Positions 11,901 to 23,907 of a DNA stretch of 64,000 nucleotides are shown in pieces. Below the pieces are notes generated by a model. That model had not been told where the DNA came from and ran no database searches. It saw only the letters and a program-made list of their open reading frames with translations. Source of the DNA: Melocanna baccifera (taxonomy: Eukaryota > Streptophyta > Magnoliopsida > Poales > Poaceae). Position numbers and translations under genes: made by a program. The stretch spans positions 1,054,001-1,118,000 of the forward strand of contig CM070686.1 in NCBI GenBank assembly GCA_036346265.1, in the 5' to 3' direction. How positions within the stretch are numbered: position 1 is the first letter of the stretch; every line of letters starts with the position of its first letter.

Positions 11901-12975
11901 TCTTTTCTTCACGAAAGACTTACGGTTGTTTCTGTGTGATTCTTCAATACTTTCTGTGGCATAGTTCCTTCAGATGACATGGTTGGATAGATTTGATTGC
12001 AAAACCAGAGCGAGTTTTGTTTCGTCTGTTCAGTTGACCTGCCATTTGCTGACATTGCTGTTGAAAGCTAGAAGGTTGAGCTTCATAAGCCTAAATGAGC
12101 ACCCTGCAACGCACTGTTTTTGCATTGATAATTGTCAAATCAGCAACTTGGGGGATATCACAGGACGGATAATGCAACCTCGCTAACCACGAGATTGTTA
12201 ATAACTTAGTATATTAGGGCACGAGCAACGAAATGAACGAATGCCAAAAGCCGAAGGTAAGAAACTTTTTTTCCTAGAATAGAACCTAACACAATAAACA
12301 AAACATAGGGAAAGAGAGAATGGGTTGGGGAGAGAATTCGTGAGTAGGGTTTTCTAGGAAAATTAAGGGTATCTATGTGTTTTCAAAAAAATTGAAGATC
12401 TTTTTCATAAAAAAATTAAGGATATATATATAATTTTGGAAAACTCGTAGGGCTTTATCAAGCAAAAGGAGTGTCTTCCTGAAAATTTAAGGATTTATAC
12501 ATAATTTCAAAAAAAAGAAGGTCTTTTTACAAAATTGCTGACATGTCAAAGACCTTTCTATGAAAAATTAAGGACCATTACATAATTTCAAAAAATTAAA
12601 GAACTTTTTTTGTATAAATGGTGAGGTGGCATGTCAGGGCCAGGAAGCCCCTAGGTTCAATATAGGTAGTATGGATGGCGTTAAATTATGATTTCTATTT
12701 ACTGAATGTATTGTGAGACTCACCTGTGATGTAGGAGAGGGAGCTAACACGGTCGTCGTGCGCTCGTGTTTTCCTTTTATTATCCTCAGTAGAGTCGGCT
12801 CACTTTGTTCCTGGGCGACGCGTTTCCTTTGTTTACCCCGTTCATTTATCGTCCAAAGCTTCCAGAGAAAGCCACTTAGCGAACCATACATGCACCGCAT
12901 ATCACACTGTTAAACCAATTTTGGTTGCTGCTGGTGATAAGTAAGAAGAAGCGATATTATGGCAAAATGGATTTT
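11901..12975. other. intergenic with a degenerate AT-rich repeat array
   Basis: Between about 12355 and 12620 the phrase AAATTAAGG (or AATTTAAGG), followed by ATATATAATTT or ACATAATTTC and then CTTTTT, recurs about four times at irregular spacing (roughly 50-85 bp). The remaining sequence shows no gene. Confidence 0.45.
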
Positions 12976-13695
12976 TGATGGAAATTTCATTGACGAAGAT
13001 AGAATAGTTCTCAAATTATTATGTTATTATATATTTTCTATGTATCCCTTATTAGTAAGAGAGAAATACCAGAGTGATCGTAAGATTTTCTACAACCATC
13101 TCATATTCGTAAGCAGTCCTACGACCATTTTCTACGATTACCTAGTCTTAAATCTTTCTACGACTGTCTCATAGTCGTAAGTTCTTTTGTGACTATGAGT
13201 TTAGTCGTAAGTGATCCTACGACTACCTTACCTTCCCGTGATTAGTGTATCCTCGCCTAGCTTGTCTACAATGATTCACCGCGCTGTGGGTCACTCTGAC
13301 ATAGCAGTTAGAACATGCGTTTATTCCAGATAACCGCGCAGAACCTCTGACGACAATCGTCACATGGTGAACGGGCAATCATGTCTCTCTAATAGTATCC
13401 TCCACCAGACGGTTATCTTCTGAAGAGTCAAGGTGTCTTCTGGCATGAGACAAGGAGAGGGAAGGAGATCAGATATAGTAGATACTACAAAGCTCTTTCG
13501 CATTACTTTTTTAAATCTTTTTCTTTGAGCAATAGTCGAATAGGATATAGAGCTATTATTCTCCTAGGAGAAGATCTGAATCTGTATAAAAATTCTCGTG
13601 TCTTCTCTTTGTGTGCTCATAGATAGTACCTCAAGAGAGTTTCCCCCCGAATCCAAACAAAATCATTATGTAAGATTGATATTAAAATATTAATA
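12976..13695 (+). mobile_element. gypsy-like LTR (copy 1) with TCGTAAG repeat array
   Basis: This stretch is homologous, in inverted orientation, to 38178-38916. Shared phrases are ATTATGTTATTATATATTTT, CCCCCGAATCC and ATTATGTAAGATTGATA. It is followed at 13698 by TGGTGTCGTTCGTAGGGA, which resembles the TGGCGCCGT-type primer-binding sequences of Ty3/gypsy elements of the Tat group. Within it, 13078-13232 carries alternating CTACGAC and TCGTAAG words, a clustered inverted motif. The start TGATGG and the end are estimated from the alignment with copy 2. Confidence 0.65.
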
Positions 13696-13697
13696 AT

Positions 13698-15520
13698 TGG
13701 TGTCGTTCGTAGGGAGGCTTCTTTCAGGAATCTGGTAATCTTCTTATCGGCAAGTTCTCTTTCTTCCGATGTCCTCATGGCACAAGAATGGAATGAAGAG
13801 AATTGGTTTGACTTGGCCGAGTACACAGACCTCGACATGGATGCCTGCTACGAGTGTGAGCAGACAATGCTCGCTTTCGATGGTGAAGCTATCTCTGGTG
13901 GTCCACCCAAAGACCTTGTCAGCCACACCGTGAAAAAGGCTGAGGGAGGATCATCATCCTCCACAGTAGTACGCCCAAGAGAGGAGTCACTTTTCTCAAA
14001 TGGTAAAGATCAATCCGACCACGAACCGGACCCACAACGTGACGGTGGGCCTGTCCTAAAGTGTTTGAGTCCCTCGGCGGTGGTGATCTGCCGGTTTTAG
14101 CCAGTCTCGAAATCTCATATTTTGGAAAATCGGCATCACCTGGTGATTGTAACTCTCCATTGGAACCTGCAAAGGATGTGCTCCCTGCGAGTTCGTCCAT
14201 CCTATCATAGACTATCGATCCAACCGGAGACAGTTATAACCCGGAATTTCGCTTTTGGTGGGGTTTACTCCTAGCCGAGATGCACTCTCGTTGGAGGATT
14301 TTTCAGACAAGGGGACCTCCACTGGAAGTAAAGAGTCTAGACGGGATAACATAGCCCTCCTTCAAGATCTTAGATCCTCATCACCCTCTTGAAGGAGGCC
14401 ATCAGGATGCTCTCCACCGAGCACACTCTCTCCTCTCATGAGGATGGCGGTGAGACCTCCAATGATTAGTGAGATCAGTTTTCTGATGAGCATGGGAGAA
14501 ATCCTAAAAGCGCTCTCATTTAAGGCATCCTCAACCAGCTTGCCTGGGCGCGTTCAGTACCAGTCTAAAGAGGTTCGAGAATTTCAATGTATCAACGACT
14601 TGTTGGAGAACCCAACTCAAGAGATTGCTCGAGCGCCAGACTATGACGACTTCGCCGAAGGGATTGCGCGAAGACTCCGCGTCATGATGGCTCGACTCGA
14701 GCACCCTCATCGACATAATTTTGCGAGTTGGACAGGTACGACCGCATCCAGTCGTTCACAGAACTCACCTTGTGAGAATTGGCATGATGGCAGATCACAT
14801 CAGTCCCTTAATCACAACTCTAGCCGAAGGAGGGTTCCACGAACGACTCCGGATTAACGGCCCTACTCGAGGAGGTGATCGATCATCACTCCGGGCAAGG
14901 AATCTGCAGTAGCAGATGGAGCATGAGGAGTATTCCCCTCGTATGGATGAGGCATACTATAGGTCGCCCCCACCGATTGCTTGGCATCATTGAGTGCGAT
15001 CGTTCGACGACGCTAACTACCCTTTTTCGCAAATAAGGCATCATGAACTCATTATCGGATGTCAAGCTTTCACGCTTGAACTCCCAGATGATTATCAACC
15101 ACTCCTGGCCGGATTTACCGCTGGAACCATCGCCGTCGGACTCCCCTGTTTCACATCCGTCGTGGTCATCACGCCCTTGTTTCGACCACCTCCGACCTCT
15201 TCAGTCCAAACCACCACCACGTTTGGCTTCCACACTCCGCATTTTACGCCGTGCTTACACTATCTTATGGAAGCATTGTCATAACCAGCCATGGCAGCGC
15301 CATGCACTGTTCTTCCTCGCCAAAGGAAAATGGCGTTAGAGGAAGAAAGAAGGAGAGAGAAGACGGGAAAGAGAGAAGGTAGGCCACTTTTGCCATTAAA
15401 AAAAACTGGCAAGGTTAACAGATGGGGTTGGATGGAACCCAATGGCATATTACGTAGGAGTTATTCGATGGCGTATCATGAAAAATGTGTTATTTGATGA
15501 TATATAATCAATTTTCCCAA
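13698..15520 (+). mobile_element. 5' internal region of a degenerate gypsy-like element
   Basis: A primer-binding-like site opens this stretch. A short ORF at 13777-14100 (MAQEWNEENWFDLAEYTDLD...) follows, then further broken ORFs such as 14438-14857. I recognise no protease, reverse transcriptase or integrase. It is probably the gag leader of the element whose LTR lies at 12976-13695. The 3' boundary near 15520 is only where coding-like composition stops. Confidence 0.5.
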
Positions 15521-17428
15521 TAATAAAGGGTTATGTGTTATTTTCGCCGTCTCAAAATCTTATCAGAGGATCAGCAATAGAAGGTTCTCACGCCATGCAA
15601 GTGTCAAGGAGCAGCAAAACTGCCACCGGTGGCAGACGCGGCCGTGGCCACCCGCTGCGCACCTGCACACGCCAACCTTTCTTGGCCGTCTCGTCCGCGC
15701 GCGCTGCGGCAGAATATAACGCCCCACCAGTGACCAACAGCGGTCATCGCGCCGCTCGTACGGGACTGCCTCGCCCCCTACATGTTAGGCGTCGGCAGCA
15801 TGGGCATAATGAAACACTGACAAACCATTGCATCCTTCCATGTTTGCTACGGTGACCAAAGGAGATACCGTGAGTCCGTGAGAGCCGCAATTGCAACAGC
15901 GTCCGGATTACTCCAACCCATCTTGCTCACGTCAATGCCTGATGAATAACGTTACTGTTAGAGATAGGGACATGCGAGTGAGATTTCTGTAACTCTAAAA
16001 TATGCATGGTTTAATAACATATTCTTAAGGTAAAATAGCAGAGAACAATTTGTAAGATAGAGTCTTTGACACTCTTTAAAACATATGACACACATGTGGA
16101 GATAGCATAAGGAGGACTTTGGCTAAACATGCGTGTGCGTGTATTCACGTATTTTCAAGTGGAAAATTGCTTAACTTATGACTTGCGGTGCGCACATCTG
16201 CACAGGGAGTGATATCTCTGAGCCGTTACTGCCATGAAGACCTACACAGGGGTGGCAATAAGATTTTTGGATAGCACACATCTACGCAATCACTTGTTTC
16301 GCTACTTTATCTACGTTCTGCACTGTTTCCTATTCTTCATTAGACCCAACTGTAAGTTGTTCGTGTGATCGATCGATTTGTTTAAATTCTATTTCTACAT
16401 ATATTTTGAAGTACAATGAGTTGTGTTCTCTTAATATTGATTTATACATTATTAGTTATTTGTCATATTTGCTTCCTAGTAAAATCTGGAATTTAAATAT
16501 TACCCATATTTCCAACAGTTAATAATACTTCAAACAAAGCTAGAAAGCCATCGATCATGTTCTTTTAAATTTTTGGCTTTTAGCTTCTTCAAAAATTGAA
16601 ATAAATAGAACATCTCCTTAAAGTGGATTCTCTAAACGGCTTACCGAGCCCAAAACCATGTGTATCATCCGCGTCGATGTCTCCACCATTCGCTGTCATC
16701 TCAAAAAGTATAGATAAAAGCCATCAACCATATTCCAAAAGAATATGGCCGGTCAGGTGAGGGCTTCCCTAATTGCCCCATAATCGCACAATTAAACAAA
16801 GAACACAGGCATAAACATAAGAGACTACTTCCTTTTGTTATATAATCTATTAGGAGCTACGAAAGCTTGCAGCTCCAAAAAAAGAACTAGGAAGCTTCAT
16901 CTAAAAAGTAAAAACGAATCACAAAAGCTTACAGACCTTCTAATCAGGAGCAAATCTATCGGGTAGGTTTCGTTAGGCTTCAGTCTATCCTCCGCCGAAG
17001 CCACCCCCGGACTACCGGAGCTCGAAAGCGATGCACGAAGGTGGTGGCAATAGGTGACAGTGACATCAGAGCATTGGGGGAGAAAGAGGAAGAGAAAGAG
17101 AGAGAAAAAGAGGGGAGAGAGAAGAGAGGAGGAGGAGGAGGAGGTGGCACTGGGCTCACCGTTGGCAAGGGGCGGCCACGACGCACGTAGAGGGAGGTGA
17201 CGATGACATAAAAGCATGGCCTACCCTTTGATTGAAGCTTGAAGCACTATAGATCGCCGACGCCGTTACCATCCCTCTACTGCCTTAGGCTCCCATCGCC
17301 GGCTAGCCTCGTCGCTACTCCGGCTCCTCCAACCACATTGGTGGGTCTCCCTTACTTCCTTGGTGCCTATGCTCCCTTTATTTTACATTCATTTCCCCTC
17401 CGGTGCCACCGCACCAACCGGCCTCTGC
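15521..17428. other. intergenic, no gene recognised
   Basis: The mixed GC-rich (15590-15800) and AT-rich sequence contains no supported gene. The 16900-17430 part is GC/CT-rich and continues, after the inserted retrotransposon, at 20137. It is therefore the target sequence of that insertion. Confidence 0.5.
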
Positions 17429-17433
17429 CTCTG

Positions 17434-17605
17434 TGTTAGAGTACAATATATTTGGTAGTGTTAAAGTACAATATATGGTAGGATAGAGTTCAATTGGGAT
17501 TACAATCTCTTGGACCATCTTGCCCCCCAAGTCTTGTACCTCTACATATACCGCCCGAGAGGCTCAATGCAATACATCAAATTCCACCTATTCTATTCTC
17601 CTTCA
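17434..17605 (+). repeat. 5' LTR of the 2.7-kb non-autonomous element
   Basis: 172 bp, TG...CA ended. It contains TATATACC-like promoter sequence. It differs from the 3' LTR by four transitions. Confidence 0.95.
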
Positions 17606-17802
17606 TGGTATCAGAGCCAAGAGGTCCTGAGTTCGAGACCTGGCTGGCGCAATTAAATAAAAATAATTGCAGCCCACTTCTATTCCACGTCTTAGGCCTG
17701 AGGAAATCTACACATGAGGGGGAGTGTTGAAGTATAAGTGAATTGCCCACCTTTCCCCATCAGCTTAAGCTTTTGGGTGAATTGGTTGGTGCATGCAACT
17801 CA
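17606..17802 (+). mobile_element. TRIM-like mini-unit inside the LTR element
   Basis: Only about 100 bp after the primer-binding site there is a purine tract, GAGGGGGAG (17716-17724). It is followed by TGTTGAAGTATAAGTG... ending GCATGCAACTCA (17725-17802), a TG...CA stretch of 78 bp. A PBS, a tiny internal part, a PPT and an LTR-like segment are the pieces of a terminal-repeat retrotransposon in miniature. The arrangement suggests that the 5' internal part of the larger element derives from such a unit. Confidence 0.5.
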
Positions 17803-19959
17803 GAGCATCTAGGTTTAGATCCTAAATCCTAGCCGCCGTTCGCTTCCGCACCGTGCGCCCCCGGGGAGATCTATCTCCGCCGGGGGCAGCGCCACCGTTT
17901 AGGCGGCGGATCCTATTGATCCGGCCGCTGTCGTCGTCGTCATTCAAGCAGCAGATCGGGCCTCCTCGCGCGATCCATCGTCGCGCCTCCGCCGCTGGTC
18001 ACACCGCCGCTTCCCGGTCGCCGCGCGAGAGAACACCGGGGATGGGCTCCTCGACAACGCCAGTCCGTGCTCCGTCCGCTCCGCATCGACTACCTCTCAG
18101 GCGGAGTCCACGAAGGCGAACCTCCGTGCGTGACGAAGCCCGCTCCGCCCTCCATGCGCTCGAGCCGCGCCATCGAATCTTCGCCGCCGGAGCTACCGCG
18201 GAAGATCCGCTCGGGGGGGCCCGCGCTCGCCGAAGTCCCAGATCTGGGTTGACCTCAAGGCCACCACGCCGGACTCCGTCGAGATCGCCTCCCCTCCGCG
18301 CGCCTCCTCCGCCGCCCTCGATTACGCGCGCCCCGGCGCGCGCCTCTTCCGCGCCTCGCGCGCGACTCCTCCCGATGGCGCCGCCTTCCTCGCCCGCCTC
18401 GCTGGCCGACGCCTCCTCCCCCGCGTCCGCCTCCTCCCGGGCCGGCGCCGCCTCTCCGGCTTCCGCTCCGGCGCCCACTCGGCCTCCCGCTGCAGAGCCC
18501 GGCCGGCCGTCCGTTGCCGGCACCAGCCTCCCACCACCGCGCCCCCACGGCCCGCCGCCGGCCGCGACCCCGCCGCCACCAGCCGCGGCCTGCGGTCGCC
18601 ACCCCTCTCCTGCGCGTGTGGGGGTACTGTGTGAATGCATACAAGTTGGTAGGGAGGCTTCCCTTAGAAGCTAACCAAAAAAACGGGGGGGGGGAGGATC
18701 AAGCTAGGTGTACCCAAGCTAGCTGTACCCGGTGAGTTGCATATGGAGGATCCCACTGCTGCTGTTGTATCTTTTCTTTTTTCCCGATCACTGATTGGGG
18801 TTGAGTCGCCTACCGCCCGTCGACCTTGCACGTATCTACTCCGACATCGGCGTCGACTACACCGGCCTCTACTTCTTCGACTGTGCGACCAGACTGGGTA
18901 CGCGATGCCGAGGGGACGCCTTCCCGCGTCGCGTCTCGGTCATCCCGTCCGCACGTCTTCATCGCCGGTTCGTCATCGCCACCACAGATCGGAACGCCTC
19001 CGCCAATTTCTTCCATCATCGTCCCGCCTCGCGCGTACTCGGTCTGATCAGCCGATTGTACGCGATCCACCCGGCTCCCGTGACGTCCATCATCGAGTAC
19101 TACGAGCATCTTCTCCGAGCAACAGGGCTGCTGCTGTGTTGCCTCCTCAGGCCGCAGCACCACCGCACGTGTGTCCCCTCGCCGTTGCATCTACATTGTC
19201 GTCCCCTGTGCATCGATGACTGTGCTGCGCAACCTCTTGTGCGCCATCTCGCTCGCACCGCCTTCGCATGCCGATCGGGCCTTCTCATCGACATCGAAGC
19301 GCTACCGCCGCCGCATTTTGTGTCGGGATTGCTCGCCTTCGCTAGAGCATCCGCCGATCGCCGCCGGTAGAAGCGCCCGCTCCCGCATCGCTTTCTACGC
19401 CCGGCACAACCACGTCTCGTTGGGGCCTCTCCTAGTACGCCCGCATCGCAACATCGGTGCGTGCTCGTTTCGACGCGTTGCCGGTCCGCAAACCCGCACA
19501 CGCCGCCCCGTGGCTTGATCGCATCGACCGGCATCAACCTCCCGCCTCCGCCCCGTCGCCTCGATTGCATCACCGCTGTTCGTCTACATCTCGACGGCCT
19601 TGATCACGTCGACCTCGGACGCCTCTTCCACGACGATCGCCGACGTGTCTCCGCTATCACCATGGTGCCTCTTTTGCGCCGCGCTTCATATGCGATCGCT
19701 CGACATCGGTAACCCGACCACGACTACGTCGACCACGGCCATATCCAGCACGGCATCCTTGACCACGACTACTCCGCCCTCACGCTCGGCTATCTCGACA
19801 TCGGCACAAAGGGCTACCGCCTTGCTTGAGCTACTCATCGGTTCTCGCTCGATCCAAAGATACGCGACGCATCGACGGTTATGGCTGCGGGGGATGTCAG
19901 CTCTCCGGCTTCTTCTCCAGTCTCATCGTCTGCGACGCTCCCGTTGTGATTGCAGGGAA

Positions 19960-20131
19960 TGTTAGAGTACAATATATTTGGTAGTGTTAGAGTACAATAT
20001 ATGGTAGGATAGAGTCCAATTGGGATTACAATCCCTTGGACCATCTTGCCCCCCAAGTCTTGTACCTCTATATATACCGCCCGAGAGGCTCAATGCAATA
20101 CATCAAATTCCACCTATTCTATTCTCCTTCA
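19960..20131 (+). repeat. 3' LTR of the 2.7-kb non-autonomous element
   Basis: 172 bp. It is the partner of 17434-17605 and is followed by CTCTG, which matches the duplication at the left flank. Confidence 0.95.
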
Positions 20132-20136
20132 CTCTG

Positions 20137-22477
20137 GCCACCGATTCCCGCCGCTGACCCTCCTCTGTGTACCATGGCCCATGCCACCGCCCCCTGTGTC
20201 ACCTTCCACTCAAAGACCCATTTTGGGTTTCACCTCAGCACCACCATGGACCCTCAGTCACTGGCGAGCTTGCCCCAACTCGACACCGGCCTACTCTGTT
20301 TTGGCTCTGCCTTCCATCCACCTCTTCTGTGTTTCCCCCTCTTCTAAGTCACTCAAGGTAAAACACCTGATTGGTTAGCCGAGCCAACCATAAAAGGCAA
20401 CAGGAGACGCCATGAGGAGGACGCTAGGGCAGGAGATGGGCTTCTGGTGGTAGATCCTAGCACATCATAGGCGAGCGAGGGTGCTGGAGCAAAGGAAGCG
20501 GAGGTGGTCGCCCCCTGTGACGGCGGCCGCAGATCGGGGCTTGCGGATCTGACTCGTCTAAGTGCAGGTCAGTTAGTTCTGGTTTAGGTCGACGGCAGGT
20601 ACAGCGCATCACATGTAGCTAGCACTGCCGTTGGAAAAGCGGCACGGATGAGATAAGCAGAGAAAGGCAGGCAGCACTAGGCGGCTAGGGCGCGCAGCAG
20701 CAACTAGTGCCGCGGCTGCGTGCTTTCCGGTCATGCCAGTACCAATAATGCGTTTGTGCACATGCCATGATGAGACGAGCACTGCTTAGCTAGCTCCTCC
20801 TAATCCTGCTTGCCCCCACAAAAGCTCACCACCTACGCGATAGATTATGTGGAAAGGGCAACGCATAGGAAAGCATCGGATCCATCGCCTCTTTACCTAA
20901 TGTTCCCCGGTTGTTAATTACAATGCATATGAAAGCTTTTGTTCATATGTAGGACGTGATGTTCGATTAGGGGAGAAGATTAAGGCAGCTTGGAAGGATT
21001 GGATGGGCAGAAATCTTCAGAACTGCTGTAACATTCACCGACACCATTATTCATTCCTCCATCAACCAGAGCATTCACGGGCTTATGCAGAAAGATATTG
21101 TCGTGAATTATTTAGATCCAGTATCCACCGGCCATTGCATTATTGCTGGAGTAGTAGCCATCATCTAGCTGATTACTGACAGAACACAGGCCGCCCTGGC
21201 GAGCTATAGACTCAACTGCAGGCTGCCCAAATAGGAAGGGATATTTTGATTGTTTAAGAGTTGCTCTGATAAAATTTTAACGGGTCTAATGCGTAAGTAC
21301 AGCTTCAAGAGAATCCCAGTGGTAAAAATGACATACGCTACACATAAGTGTACAAGGACCAAAAGTTTGAGTGAGTAGATTGTACAAATGTAACAAAATA
21401 ACAGTGCAAAATGGTTGCAGGTGGACCTACGGCATCTTGTCAACGGATCGCTCTCGTCGTCGTCACGCTGGACACTAGTGCAAGCGGACAAACAAGAACA
21501 AGCTGCGAGATACGCCCATGTCCATACATGAGAGTACTGCATCTACATGGCCTGGAAGGGCCACTTTCTCTGTAAGCTCCGCACCTACCCTATGAATGGG
21601 ATGTAATTCGGTAACCAAGCCTTTTAAACCTCTATTTTCATATCCCAGGATAATTTAAATCAGAAAGCTCGTCAATATATATCTTGTCCTTGCATCAAAT
21701 ATTCAAATATGTTTACTAACTCTCTGCACCAGAGATATTTCAAAAGATAATGCATCGATGGCGATCGATAAAGCGCTTAAATAGGAGCAGAGCTTGAGCT
21801 TAATTACGAGCTCGGGTCTATCTTCTACCTTGAAATTTGAAAGGCGCTAGGGTTCCTTCTGCGCGGCCCTCTTTCTTTCTTTCTTTCTTTTATTTTCCTT
21901 TTTTTTACTCTAGGAGATATTTCGGCGTGATTTGCTATTCAGGATTTATTGTTTTGAACCAATCGATCGGTTAGATGAACGCGGTTGGTTGCAGAAAGAT
22001 CGATGTTTCCCTCGGTGTTCAAAGCCACAAGTTAAAATTGTCGAAAACATTTTCGCATCTGTTGGGCAGTCGAAATCAAATTCAACAATAAGCAAATGCC
22101 CTTTTCAATGTGGCAAAGCATGAAAGCAAGCCTTCATTAACCTCCTCATCGATCTCAGCATCGAGAAAGGGGCTCCTCATCACCAGTACTATGCCCATAT
22201 ACACACCACAGGACTCAGTGCCGTTGCTATGACAATTCACAAAGCTAATTGACCACATGACAAGTAGCTGGCGCAAGATACCATCAACTGGGCCAGGCGA
22301 ATTATGCATTCGCATCGTTCTGTCTGGTTTTAGTTCACAGCCTCGCATAGAAAGTGAATTACCGGGGACCTTTTCCTTTGGAGAAGTGGAAAGGATCTAG
22401 ATGGGACAGCTGCTTCAAGATCCCAAAACGAAACTTGGCGAGTTGATCGGATTAATTACAGTGTAGTTTGTTATCGG
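20137..22477. other. intergenic with possible isolated exon fragments on the minus strand
   Basis: No complete gene is present. A minus-strand stretch, about 21218 down to 21118, follows an acceptor-like TTTGGGCAG and reads PAVESIARQGGLCSVSNQ..., ending in GGYWI and a stop. It looks like a lone terminal exon. Another minus ORF, 22348-22082 (88 aa), is coding-like but unassigned. A (CTTT)n run lies near 21871-21890. Confidence 0.35.
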
Positions 22478-22480
22478 TAA

Positions 22481-22806
22481 GGGCATGTACAACTCACAGA
22501 TAACTACTATCTTTATCATGTCAATACAGCAAAATTATCCGACGTGGACTGTAATTAAGAAAGAGAGAGAGACACAAGCCGTCCTCTCGCGAAGAGACGG
22601 CCTGCGCTCGTGCTCCTAGGCGAAGAGACGACGTTGCGAGCGTTGTACGAGCTGTCTTTTTTATAAGCTGTCTTTTTTGTTGTCTTTTTTAATGAGGTTG
22701 CAGACAACTAAATAGACAGGCCATTGTACAAGCTGTCTTTTTTGTTGTATATGTGTGATATACATGTATATACAGACAGCATCCGTCTAAACTGTTGTAC
22801 ATACCC
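22481..22806. mobile_element. Tourist-like (PIF/Harbinger) MITE
   Basis: The 13-bp termini GGGCATGTACAAC and GTTGTACATACCC are inverted with one mismatch. The element is flanked by a perfect TAA duplication (22478-22480 and 22807-22809). It is 326 bp long with no ORF. Confidence 0.85.
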
Positions 22807-22809
22807 TAA

Positions 22810-23907
22810 TAACTCGTAAACAAGAGTTGAATACCCAAACTTTCAACCTACTTCCACGCTCAATTGCAAACCATTTGTAACGCAATAACTTCATGAGGAT
22901 TTTTTCCTGTGAGAATCATGTGTTCCAAAACGGACTTAGATTTTCAACGGAACGGATGGCGATATACAAAATGTACTGCAACTAGCAGATGCTGAAATAT
23001 TGACACATTGGTACTGTAGCCTTTCCCCCCCTAATTTGACATTTAGACTTCTATTTTTGCAAATCTAGCTCCCTCGTTCAGCTTGTCAGGACATCGGTTA
23101 GCCACATTAGTGTTAATTATGCTTAATTAGTGTTAATCATGTAATATGATTCTTAATTAGTACAAATCATGATTAATTAATTCATCTACCTATTTGTGGG
23201 GCTCCGTAGCGTTCTGTTGAGCCATGGTTAACCTGTTGAGCTCTAATGGCTCAGCAAGATTTGTGACAGAGGCGAAGTTGGGTCTCAAGCTAGGTAGGCT
23301 ATAGCCCAAGGCCTAGAAAGGCTACTAGTAGCACCCCTCTTTAGCACTAACCTATTATATATGTCATGTTGGCCTAGCCCAAGGCCTGAAAACTCAGTAA
23401 CCCGGCAGCAGCAGATGGTAGCCTACGCGCACCTCAACCCAACAAGTAAATGCCTCGATGAGAAAGGAAACCCTAAGGGAAATCCCCAAATGCCAAATTA
23501 GGGACCACTCGAGTTGGCGACCGCCGCCCTTGCTTGTGTGCCCCCCGATTCGTGCCCCCACCCCTGCAACCCCCGATCCACGCCCTGGCGACTACCTCCG
23601 CCCTTGCCTACGTGCGTCGTGTGTCCGCCGGTTGTCGCCCTAGTGCTCCCGACGCAGTGACGCCTACACAACCCCCTCCCGGCACTACCCCTTCCCTGCG
23701 CCACCTCCCTGCGTCGCTCCCTCCCGACCAGCCCCCTCTGATCCTCCCTGCACTATCCCCTCTCGACGCGGTAGCGCCCCTCTAGCCCTCTTGCGCCACC
23801 CCACTCCTGGCCTAGCCCCACTAATAGGCTTGAGAGGTTGTAAGTTCCTCAAATGAAGTCATGCATTTGAATTTTTCTATCAACTTGAGATGATTCTTGT
23901 TTTGTAG
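22810..23907. other. intergenic, no gene recognised
   Basis: AT-rich sequence (22810-23200) is followed by a C-rich island at 23500-23820. The open frames in the island reflect base composition. No domain was recognised. Confidence 0.45.

Larger units (their letters stand above)
17429..20136 (+). mobile_element. complete non-autonomous LTR retrotransposon with CTCTG target duplication
   Basis: The two direct LTRs are 17434-17605 and 19960-20131. Each is 172 bp, starts TGTTAGAG and ends CCTTCA, and they differ at four positions, all transitions (about 97.7% identity). The flanking 5-bp duplication CTCTG (17429-17433 and 20132-20136) is perfect. The primer-binding site TGGTATCAGAGCC (17606-17618, initiator-tRNA-Met type) abuts the 5' LTR directly. 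The internal 2.35 kb is very GC-rich and contains no recognisable gag or pol, so the element must be mobilised in trans. The purine-rich tract before the 3' LTR (GATTGCAGGGAA) is weak. Confidence 0.93.

Noticed and set aside
13078..13232. Regularly spaced TCGTAAG words considered as a CRISPR-like array
   Set aside because: The words are short, alternate in orientation and lie in a plant LTR; spacers are not unique sequence of constant length.
17853..19965. Large ORFs on both strands inside the 17.4-20.1 kb LTR element (up to 273 codons)
   Set aside because: They are composition-driven: several frames are open at once, and the translations are Pro/Arg/Ala/Ser-rich without domains.
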